Shown here one piece after another: positions 6,037-11,200 of a stretch of 12,023 bases of DNA; position 1 is the first letter of the stretch, and every line of letters begins with the position of its first letter. This DNA is from JBFKPQ01 sp041628225. Lineage in GTDB: Bacteria > Actinomycetota > Acidimicrobiia > Spongiisociales > JAENVV01. Where the stretch lies: assembly GCA_041628225.1 (NCBI GenBank), contig JBFKPQ010000071.1, forward strand, positions 1 to 12,023. Reading direction: 5' to 3'. The translations under genes and the position numbers were made by a program. Under the pieces are notes generated by a model. It searched no databases. It saw only the letters and a list, made by a program, of their open reading frames with translations, and was not told where the DNA came from.

Positions 6037-7548
6037 ATGGCACACTTCGCCATGTTCACGAGGAACAGCGGACGCGTGCTGAGCGCACTGGCGGTCACCG
6101 CACTAGTCCTCGCCGGTCTGGCGAACCCGTCGATAGCTTCCGACGATCCGTCCTATGGCGCCATCGACCAATGGGTGGAGGATCGCATGACGGAGGCACG
6201 GATCCCCGGAGCTGCGATCGCCGTCGCCAAGGACGGTGTCATCGTCCATGCCAGGGGATTCGGCGAAGCCGACGACGCAAGGCGTGCGGTATCCCCGCAG
6301 ACTCCGTTCTTCGTGATGTCGATCACCAAGTCGTTCACGGCGACGCTCGTCCTCCAGCTGGTCGAAGAAGGCCGAATCGATCTCGATACCCCGGTGGTTC
6401 AGTACCTCCTATGGTTCGAAGTGGCGAGCCCGGGCTCCGCAGACATCACCATCAGGCAGCTCCTCAGCCACACGAGCGGCCTTCCCACGTTGCTTCCCGG
6501 CGAATACGATCGGATCCTCGCCGCTCCGACAGCAGACGACCTCGAGCAGGAAGTCCGGCGGCTGGCCGACATGACGCTCTCAGCTCCGCCGGGAACACGG
6601 TTCCAGTACAGCAACGTCGGCTATTCGACCCTCGCGCTCCTCATCGAAACGATCGAAGGTCAGCCATATGAAGACGTGCTCGAGGAACGGCTCTTCGTGC
6701 CCCTCGGAATGCAACATTCGCACGCCCGCAAAGCCGAAGCAGAAGCGGACGGCCTCGCAGCAGGACACCGCTCGTGGTTCGGACGCCCGGTCGCCTACGA
6801 CTGGGACTACAGCCGAATCGGACTCGGAGCGGGGTTCACCTTTGCGAGCGCCGCGGACCTGGCGAAGTTCGGAGCACTCCATGTCGGAGGCGGTGAGGTC
6901 GCCGGCGTCCGGCTCCTGACCCCGGAGTCGGTCGCCGCCATGCAACGGCGAGAGGTCGAGATCGCTTCGCCGTACGGGAACCGTCATTACGGGTTGGGCT
7001 GGTTCGTCAGCGAGCATCACGACTCGACGATGGTTCATCATTCGGGCGTCGGTCCCAACTACCGCTCCGACCTCGTCCTGCTACCCGACCACGGATGGAC
7101 GATCGCGGTGCTCGTCAACAAGAACGACGCCCTCGACCAGGGGCCTATCGAGTCCATCGGACCCGGGATCGCCAGCATCCTCCTCGGCGAACAACCGACG
7201 GTCGAGCAGGCGGGGGGCACATTCGGTTCCGTGCGTACGGCTCTGGTGGTGGTTGATCTGATGCTCATGGCCGTCGTCACGACGTCGCTGCTGAGGCTCC
7301 GGCAACCCACCCGGCCCAAACGAACGGTGCGGTGGCTGTTGGGGATCGTGGCCGGCGTCGCGTGGGCCGGTCTGACGCTCCGAGTCCTGCCGGACATGTT
7401 CTGGCCCATGGCAGGTCTCCGATTGGAAGCGCCCGACCTCGCCCTGCTGCTGACGATCTGCGGCATCCTTGGTCTCGTCTCGGCGGGTTTGACGCTGATC
7501 CACGCCATCCGATCGCGCCGGGAGCTTGGTCCCGGTGGAGCTATCTGA
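6037..7548 (+). CDS. Serine beta-lactamase-fold hydrolase with C-terminal membrane domain
   Basis: The product is 503 residues. After an N-terminal signal or anchor (about 12-34) comes a class C beta-lactamase/DD-peptidase-like domain (PF00144) at about 40-385. Its three active-site motifs are all present: S95-I-T-K98, Y191-S-N193 and H335-S-G337. The last stands in for the KTG box, as is usual in the esterase/peptidase members of this family. Three membrane helices follow at about 400-420, 432-449 and 466-491. The catalytic domain should lie outside the membrane. Its substrate is unknown, and resistance to beta-lactams cannot be inferred. GGGAG directly abuts ATG 6037, while ATG 6052 has the same site 15 bases away, so the exact start is uncertain. 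The gene is bracketed by direct repeats at 5963 and 7602. Confidence 0.9.
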   Translation: MAHFAMFTRNSGRVLSALAVTALVLAGLANPSIASDDPSYGAIDQWVEDRMTEARIPGAAIAVAKDGVIVHARGFGEADDARRAVSPQTPFFVMSITKSFTATLVLQLVEEGRIDLDTPVVQYLLWFEVASPGSADITIRQLLSHTSGLPTLLPGEYDRILAAPTADDLEQEVRRLADMTLSAPPGTRFQYSNVGYSTLALLIETIEGQPYEDVLEERLFVPLGMQHSHARKAEAEADGLAAGHRSWFGRPVAYDWDYSRIGLGAGFTFASAADLAKFGALHVGGGEVAGVRLLTPESVAAMQRREVEIASPYGNRHYGLGWFVSEHHDSTMVHHSGVGPNYRSDLVLLPDHGWTIAVLVNKNDALDQGPIESIGPGIASILLGEQPTVEQAGGTFGSVRTALVVVDLMLMAVVTTSLLRLRQPTRPKRTVRWLLGIVAGVAWAGLTLRVLPDMFWPMAGLRLEAPDLALLLTICGILGLVSAGLTLIHAIRSRRELGPGGAI

Positions 7549-7601
7549 CGGCGTTCCTGCGGCAGCACGTCACGGCGTGCGTGCACCGCGCTGCGGCCCG
7601 A

Positions 7602-7632
7602 CACCTCCCCCAACGTCGCGTCGCTCCCGGGG
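7602..7632 (+). repeat. Right copy of the flanking direct repeat
   Basis: The 19 bases 7602-7620 are identical to 5963-5981, and the similarity extends 12 more bases with two mismatches. It starts 53 bp after the beta-lactamase-like stop codon and forms part of hairpin 7604-7636. Confidence 0.75.
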
Positions 7633-7636
7633 GAGG
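7604..7636 (+). terminator. Hairpin downstream of the beta-lactamase-like gene
   Basis: CCTCCCCC (7604-7611) pairs with GGGGGAGG (7629-7636) around 17 bases. CGTCGCG in the loop (7614-7620) can also pair with CGCGACG (7641-7647), giving a crossing, pseudoknot-like arrangement. There is no T-run. Confidence 0.45.
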
Positions 7637-7654
7637 AACACGCGACGCACTCGG

Positions 7655-7676
7655 GCAGTTTGCGAATGCAAACTGC
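7655..7676. repeat. Perfect inverted repeat in the bla-like/dut spacer
   Basis: GCAGTTTGC (7655-7663) and GCAAACTGC (7668-7676) form a perfect 9-bp stem with a 4-base loop. The right arm is also the GCAAACTGCG motif seen at 5399-5408. Confidence 0.6.
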
Positions 7677-7679
7677 GTA

Positions 7680-7703
7680 CGGACCGGCCGCCAGGCCGGT
7701 CCG
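7680..7703 (-). terminator. Terminator hairpin of dut
   Basis: CGGACCGGCC (7680-7689) pairs perfectly with GGCCGGTCCG (7694-7703) around GCCA. On the minus strand it begins three bases after the dut stop codon. There is no T-run immediately after it. Confidence 0.65.
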
Positions 7704-7705
7704 CG

Positions 7706-8134
7706 TCAGCGGCCGGTGGAGCCGAAGCCGCCAGCGCCGCGAGAGGTGTCTGGCAGGTCTTCGACCTCGACCCATTCTTGGCTGGCCACCGGGACCACCA
7801 TGAGTTGGGCGATACGGTCGCCGCGGGCGATCTCGAAGGTGTCGGAGCCGTGGTTGATGACGATGACCCCCACTTCGCCCCGGTAGCCCGCGTCCACGAG
7901 ACCGGGCGCGTTGCCAACGCCGACACCGTGGCGAGCCGCCAGTCCACTCCGTGGTACGACGAGTGCCGCGTGCCCTTCGGGAATGGCGATGGCGACCCCG
8001 GTCGGGACCAACGCCCATGCTCCGGCTGCCAGGCTCAGGGCGTTTCGGGCGTACAAATCGACGGCACCGTCACCCGGATGGGCTTGGGAAGGTGTCGGTA
8101 GTTCCCTATCGAGCTTCTGGAAGGTAATCTGCAT
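7706..8134 (-). CDS. dut: Deoxyuridine 5'-triphosphate nucleotidohydrolase (dUTPase)
   Basis: The product is 142 residues from ATG 8134. The enzyme splits dUTP to dUMP and pyrophosphate, which keeps uracil out of DNA and feeds dTMP synthesis. All five motifs of the trimeric family are visible: GAVDLYA (23-29), PRSGLA (61-66), GLVDAGYRGE (78-87, with Asp81 and Tyr84), RGDRIAQLM (104-112) and RGAGGFGSTG (132-141). The length is normal and the protein appears intact and cytoplasmic. The longer open frame upstream is not supported, because it would run through the divergent gene at 8191. No strong ribosome-binding site precedes ATG 8134. The gene faces the beta-lactamase-like gene and is closed by hairpin 7680-7703. 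Confidence 0.97.
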   Translation of the reverse strand: MQITFQKLDRELPTPSQAHPGDGAVDLYARNALSLAAGAWALVPTGVAIAIPEGHAALVVPRSGLAARHGVGVGNAPGLVDAGYRGEVGVIVINHGSDTFEIARGDRIAQLMVVPVASQEWVEVEDLPDTSRGAGGFGSTGR

Positions 8135-8190
8135 GGGCTGGATACGTTGATCGGTGGGGCTTTCATGGGCGGAGGCACCATGGAGACACC

Positions 8191-9456
8191 GTGCCGCAGG
8201 CGTACTGTACAGGCTGCCAGGGAACCGTCGAGGTCGCGACCGACGGTGTGTGCACCAGCGGGCATCTGATCCGCCGTCCCCGCCGCGAACAACGACGCCA
8301 CCGCGCCACGGCGGCTGCTCGGCCCCCCAAGAGGCGCCGCACCCCACGTCCGTCTCCCCAACCCACCGACTTGGCCGCCTCACCGTTCGAGCGGCTGCCG
8401 TTCGTGGATCTGTTCGGTTTCGACGAGAGTTCGAACCTCCTGCCCATCGAATCGGCCGAAGCCGTCCCACCCGCACCGGCCGTCGCACCCAGAGTGCCCG
8501 AACCGCCGCTCATCACCCGGCCGCCGTCCATGTTCGAGATGCTGCCGCGGCTGGCCGACATCGAACGCCAGAAACCCAACGAGAACACCGGAACGCTCGT
8601 CGAACGACTGTGGGAGGCGACGTCGGAGATCGACACGCTCGGACCCGCCTGGACGCCCGACCTGCGACTTCGTATCGATGGGGCCAAGCATCGGTGGTGG
8701 ATCCTGGTCCTCGTCGTCGTCGCACTCGTGGCATTCGCGGCCGCCGGTACCCGCACTCGGGACCGGCTCGCACAGCCCACCGACCTGACACCGCATCGTC
8801 TGGCCGTCGCCGAAGCTCAAGCACGGGTCGACGATGCCCGCATGATCACCGACCAGCTCGCCGACCCTGCCACCGGCGGCCAGGCGCTGTCGGACGCGGC
8901 GGTCACCCTCACCGCCATCGACTCCACCGCTCGTCAGCTCGCCACCTCCGGCCTGGCCCTCGCCGACGAGGCACCAGAAGCGTCGGCCGCATTCGTGGCA
9001 GCTGCCGACCTGGGAACGTCCACCGAACAGCGACTCGGCGACGCCCTCACCTATCGCCTCGTCTTCGCCCAAGGATTCCGACTGCCCGACCTACCCGATG
9101 AACTCGACGCGATCGCCATCTCGGACCTCGGCTTCGAGCTGTCGGCGATGCTGGCCGACACCGGACGGGTGCTCGACCGACTCCCCCGCGATCCGTCGCT
9201 CGACAGTCACCGCCAGCGCGCCTTCGAGGCCCACGAGGATCTCGACGGCCTCATCGTGGACTACCTACAAGCCCTCCGGGACGGAGAGACGCTCCTGGCG
9301 GGTGCGTATGCCGGCGCCATCGGGACAACGGTGTCCGAGCTTCACGCAGGGCTGGACACGGCACTCGAAGCCGTCTCTGGCGAACTCGGTATGGCGATCG
9401 ACGCCTACGAGGCGGCGCTCGCTCAGGCGGGCGCGGAACTCTCTTCGGGTTCGTGA
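8191..9456 (+). CDS. Zinc-finger, single-pass membrane protein of unknown function
   Basis: The product is 421 residues from GTG 8191, with GGAG 6 bases upstream. The N-terminus has a candidate zinc site, C6-x2-C9 and C21-x3-H25 (YCTGCQ and CTSGH). A very basic stretch follows (about 28-54, many Arg), then a Pro-rich linker (about 52-112). One membrane helix lies at about 170-186 (WILVLVVVALVAFAAAG). By the positive-inside rule the zinc and basic parts are cytoplasmic and the 230-residue C-terminal part is outside. That part is almost wholly alpha-helical and Ala/Leu/Asp/Glu-rich, probably a helical bundle or coiled coil. No enzyme motif is visible and I do not recognise a named family. It is divergent from dut (56 bp gap) and overlaps nrdR tail to tail by 34 bp. 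Confidence 0.85.
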   Translation: MPQAYCTGCQGTVEVATDGVCTSGHLIRRPRREQRRHRATAAARPPKRRRTPRPSPQPTDLAASPFERLPFVDLFGFDESSNLLPIESAEAVPPAPAVAPRVPEPPLITRPPSMFEMLPRLADIERQKPNENTGTLVERLWEATSEIDTLGPAWTPDLRLRIDGAKHRWWILVLVVVALVAFAAAGTRTRDRLAQPTDLTPHRLAVAEAQARVDDARMITDQLADPATGGQALSDAAVTLTAIDSTARQLATSGLALADEAPEASAAFVAAADLGTSTEQRLGDALTYRLVFAQGFRLPDLPDELDAIAISDLGFELSAMLADTGRVLDRLPRDPSLDSHRQRAFEAHEDLDGLIVDYLQALRDGETLLAGAYAGAIGTTVSELHAGLDTALEAVSGELGMAIDAYEAALAQAGAELSSGS

Positions 9457-9896
9457 GCGTCGAGTTCGGCCATCTCCCGCTCGAAGTCGCGGGCGCCCTG
9501 GAAATCCTTGTACACCGACGCGAACCGCAGATAGGCGACCTCGTCGGTGGCGCGCAACGCTGACAGCACGCCACGGCCGATCACGTCGGACTCCACGACC
9601 GGGAACTCGGCACGGGCCGTCTTCAGGATGTCCTCGAGCATGGCGTCGACCGCACCTTCGGGAACCGGTCGATCGGCCAGAGCACTCTCCAAGCCCCGGC
9701 GCAGCTTGTCGGGTTGGAACGGTTCGAGTTCACCCGACCGCTTGCGGACCATCAGCCTCGCCTCGGCCCGTTCGTACGTGGTGAACCGCTGGCTGCACTC
9801 CTCGCAGGTGCGGCGGCGACGGATCGCCGAGCCGGATTCGGCCGGACGCGAGTCGATGACGCGGGTGTCGTCGTTGTCGCAGAACGGGCATCGCAT
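9423..9896 (-). CDS. nrdR: Transcriptional repressor NrdR
   Basis: The product is 157 residues from ATG 9896 (MRCPFC). NrdR represses ribonucleotide reductase operons according to the bound ATP/dATP state. The zinc ribbon is C3-x2-C6 and C31-x2-C34 (CPFC, CEEC) with an intervening RRRRT. The ATP-cone runs from about 49 to 139 (VRKRSGELEPFQPDKL to VYKDFQ). The C-terminal tail is acidic. ATG 9908 would add four residues (MVDA). Neither start has a good ribosome-binding site, and hairpin 9917-9938 lies just upstream, so the exact start is open. It is downstream of the LysM gene on the same strand, the same order as Rv2719c-Rv2718c beside lexA in mycobacteria. Its last 34 bases overlap the convergent 8191-9456 gene. 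Confidence 0.97.
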   Translation of the reverse strand: MRCPFCDNDDTRVIDSRPAESGSAIRRRRTCEECSQRFTTYERAEARLMVRKRSGELEPFQPDKLRRGLESALADRPVPEGAVDAMLEDILKTARAEFPVVESDVIGRGVLSALRATDEVAYLRFASVYKDFQGARDFEREMAELDAHEPEESSAPA

Positions 9897-9916
9897 CGCA
9901 TCGACCATAACGGAAA

Positions 9917-9938
9917 CGGGCAGCTTGCGAGCCGCCCG
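9917..9938 (-). terminator. Hairpin immediately upstream of nrdR
   Basis: CGGGCAGCT (9917-9925) pairs with AGCCGCCCG (9930-9938) with one mismatch or wobble and a 4-base loop. On the minus strand it is followed by GTTTCCGTT and then an in-frame ATG (9908). It could be the terminator of the LysM transcript or a structure in the nrdR leader. Confidence 0.5.
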
Positions 9939-9957
9939 ATCCGTCAAGGCCCCCAGC

Positions 9958-9978
9958 CGTGGACACGCCGTGTCCACG
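9958..9978. promoter_or_regulatory. 21-bp perfect palindrome between the LysM gene and nrdR
   Basis: The arms CGTGGACACG (9958-9967) and CGTGTCCACG (9969-9978) are exact inverted repeats around a single C. The size and symmetry suit a dimeric-repressor operator, but a 9-bp hairpin with a 3-base loop is equally possible. It does not resemble the AT-rich NrdR box or a LexA box. Confidence 0.5.
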
Positions 9979-10017
9979 CCGCCTCACACCCGTGGGTTGT
10001 CTCAAACCATCCGCCTG

Positions 10018-10350
10018 CTACCCGCCGGGCACCACCAGCGCGGTACCGGCGTGGATGACGCTGCCGTCGATCCCGTTGAGCTTCTGGATGTCGTACAGGG
10101 TGGCTCGCACATCGCCGCCCGGGCTGGTGTGAGTCGCTGCGATCTCCCACAGCGTCTCGCCCTGCCCCACGACGTGCGTGCCGGTGTCCCGGAGCTCAGC
10201 TCCGGCCTGGACTCCGGTTGCGAGGAAGAGGAGCAACGAAATGGCCACCAGGGTGAGGAGCACTGCAACCCGTGACAGCGTGGCGCGCACCGATGCGATG
10301 ACCGGCAGCGTCAGTGCGGTATCCCGGACTGTTGTGGTGTGGTAGGCCAT
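10018..10350 (-). CDS. Membrane-anchored LysM protein, probable SOS cell-division inhibitor
   Basis: The product is 110 residues from ATG 10350, with AGAGGA a few bases upstream. A cytoplasmic N-terminus is followed by one membrane helix (about 27-48). A LysM peptidoglycan-binding domain then spans about 58-107 (HVVGQGETLWEIAATH, then LYDIQKLNG, ending ALVVPGG). The order LysM gene, lexA (divergent) and nrdR matches Rv2719c/lexA/Rv2718c of mycobacteria. It also recalls yneA/lexA of Bacillus and divS/lexA of Corynebacterium, whose products delay division after DNA damage. A promoter with a LexA box in its spacer (10465-10492) supports SOS induction. The division-inhibitor role is inferred from synteny, architecture and operators. 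There is no hydrolase domain, so any cell-wall effect would act by binding. Confidence 0.9.
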   Translation of the reverse strand: MAYHTTTVRDTALTLPVIASVRATLSRVAVLLTLVAISLLLFLATGVQAGAELRDTGTHVVGQGETLWEIAATHTSPGGDVRATLYDIQKLNGIDGSVIHAGTALVVPGG

Positions 10351-10458
10351 TCGTTGTCCTCTTTCCTCGTCTCGGAGCTGGATCCGAGTCGTTCACACCG
10401 TACGGATGGGGTGTGACACTTTTCGATCCGAGCAGCCATTCGATCGAACAGCTGTTCG
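10351..10458 (-). other. Long structured 5' leader of the LysM gene
   Basis: From the predicted start near 10458 to ATG 10350 is about 108 bases. It can form CTCGGA (10371-10376) with TCCGAG (10383-10388), and TCACACC (10393-10399) with GGTGTGA (10410-10416). Long leaders are unusual for such short genes here. I do not recognise a known riboswitch class. Confidence 0.4.
10445..10458. promoter_or_regulatory. LexA box 1 (perfect)
   Basis: CGAACAGCTGTTCG matches the Gram-positive SOS box CGAAC-N4-GTTCG exactly and is fully palindromic. It lies between the -10 of the LysM promoter and its predicted start site. Confidence 0.9.
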
Positions 10459-10464
10459 AGCACC

Positions 10465-10492
10465 ACTGTATCGAACATTCGTTCGGTGTCAA
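10465..10492 (-). promoter_or_regulatory. Promoter of the LysM gene
   Basis: On the minus strand a consensus -35 TTGACA (10487-10492) and a -10 TACAGT (10465-10470) are 16 bp apart. LexA box 2 fills the spacer almost exactly and box 1 follows the -10, so LexA binding would block RNA polymerase. Confidence 0.75.
10472..10485. promoter_or_regulatory. LexA box 2 (perfect arms)
   Basis: CGAACATTCGTTCG has both CGAAC and GTTCG arms intact. It sits inside the spacer of the LysM promoter, 27 bp centre to centre from box 1. Confidence 0.9.
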
Positions 10493-10494
10493 GT

Positions 10495-10508
10495 CGAACA
10501 TATGTTTG
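10495..10508. promoter_or_regulatory. LexA box 3 (one mismatch)
   Basis: CGAACATATGTTTG differs from the consensus at one base of the right arm. It overlaps the predicted lexA -35 (10506-10511) and is 23 bp from box 2. Confidence 0.75.
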
Positions 10509-10534
10509 TTTTTCGAACACCTGATCGATACACT
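10506..10534 (+). promoter_or_regulatory. Promoter of lexA
   Basis: TTGTTT (10506-10511) and TACACT (10529-10534) are 17 bp apart, and the predicted start is near 10541. It is covered by LexA box 3, a degenerate box and box 5, consistent with autorepression. Confidence 0.6.
10514..10527. promoter_or_regulatory. Degenerate LexA box (half-site)
   Basis: CGAACACCTGATCG keeps the left arm, but the right arm is GATCG in place of GTTCG. It lies in the lexA promoter spacer. It could be a weak site or chance. Confidence 0.35.
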
Positions 10535-10535
10535 G

Positions 10536-10549
10536 GGAACACGCGTTCG
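10536..10549. promoter_or_regulatory. LexA box 5 over the lexA start site
   Basis: GGAACACGCGTTCG keeps the GAAC-N4-GTTC core with only the outermost left base changed. It covers the predicted transcription start of lexA, 18 bp before its ATG. Confidence 0.7.
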
Positions 10550-10566
10550 ACAGAAGGGCGGCACCC

Positions 10567-11190
10567 ATGGACAACCTCACCACCCGGCAGCGAGACATCC
10601 TCGAGTTGATCCGGTCGACGGTCGCCGACCGGGGCTACCCCCCTTCGGTGCGAGAGATCGGTGAATGGATCGGTCTGTCGTCGCCTTCGACCGTCCACTC
10701 GCACCTGTCGACGCTGGTCAAGTTGGGCTACCTGCGGCGCGACCCCTCGAAGCCGAGGGCCATCGAGGTCGTCGACGAGCAAGCCGACACCACCATGCAG
10801 CGCGCTCCCCAGCGCGATGTGCCGCTCGTCGGTCGCATCGCCGCCGGTTCGCCGATCCTCGCCGAAGAAGACATCGAAGAGGTCATGCCGCTGCCCGCCT
10901 CACTCGTCGGCAACGGACCCGTGTTCATGCTGCAGGTCAAGGGTGAGTCGATGACCGGAGCCGGCATCCTCGACGGCGACTTCGTGGTCGTGCGCCAGGA
11001 CGCCGACGCCCGGAACGGTGAGATCGTGGCTGCCCTCGTCGACGGTGAGGAGGCGACGGTCAAGCGACTGGAGCGCCGCGGCGGCCAGGTCATCCTCCAC
11101 TCGGAGAATCCGGCTTTCGATCCGATGGTGTTCGACGAAGGCGTCGAACTGCTCGGCAAGGTCGTGACGGTACTCCGCTCGATCCGCTGA
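10567..11190 (+). CDS. lexA: SOS-response repressor LexA
   Basis: The product is 207 residues from ATG 10567, with GAAGGGCGG just upstream. LexA represses DNA-damage genes and cleaves itself when bound to RecA filaments. The N-terminal winged helix (1-70) includes LTTRQRDILELI and the recognition region PSVREIGEWIGLSSPSTVHS. The self-cleavage bond is A93-G94 in GRIAAGSP. The catalytic dyad is Ser128 (GESM) and Lys166 (ATVKRLE). The C-terminal dimerisation domain is complete and ends TVLRSIR. The length is normal. It is divergent from the LysM gene across an array of LexA boxes, and it converges on dapF with a 10-bp gap. Confidence 0.98.
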   Translation: MDNLTTRQRDILELIRSTVADRGYPPSVREIGEWIGLSSPSTVHSHLSTLVKLGYLRRDPSKPRAIEVVDEQADTTMQRAPQRDVPLVGRIAAGSPILAEEDIEEVMPLPASLVGNGPVFMLQVKGESMTGAGILDGDFVVVRQDADARNGEIVAALVDGEEATVKRLERRGGQVILHSENPAFDPMVFDEGVELLGKVVTVLRSIR

Positions 11191-11200
11191 CGACGCCAGG

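Noticed and set aside
6037..7548. Antibiotic-resistance beta-lactamase
   Set aside because: PF00144 also contains esterases and peptidases, and the HSG third motif and membrane tail favour those; no basis for a resistance claim.
8154..9101. 315-codon open frame on the plus strand
   Set aside because: Shifted-frame shadow of the 8191-9456 gene; Arg/His-rich and without a ribosome-binding site.
10445..10549. The repeated GAAC/GTTC motifs as a short CRISPR or iteron array
   Set aside because: The units are palindromic 14-mers with LexA-box consensus overlapping two promoters next to lexA, and the intervals are too short and uneven for CRISPR.
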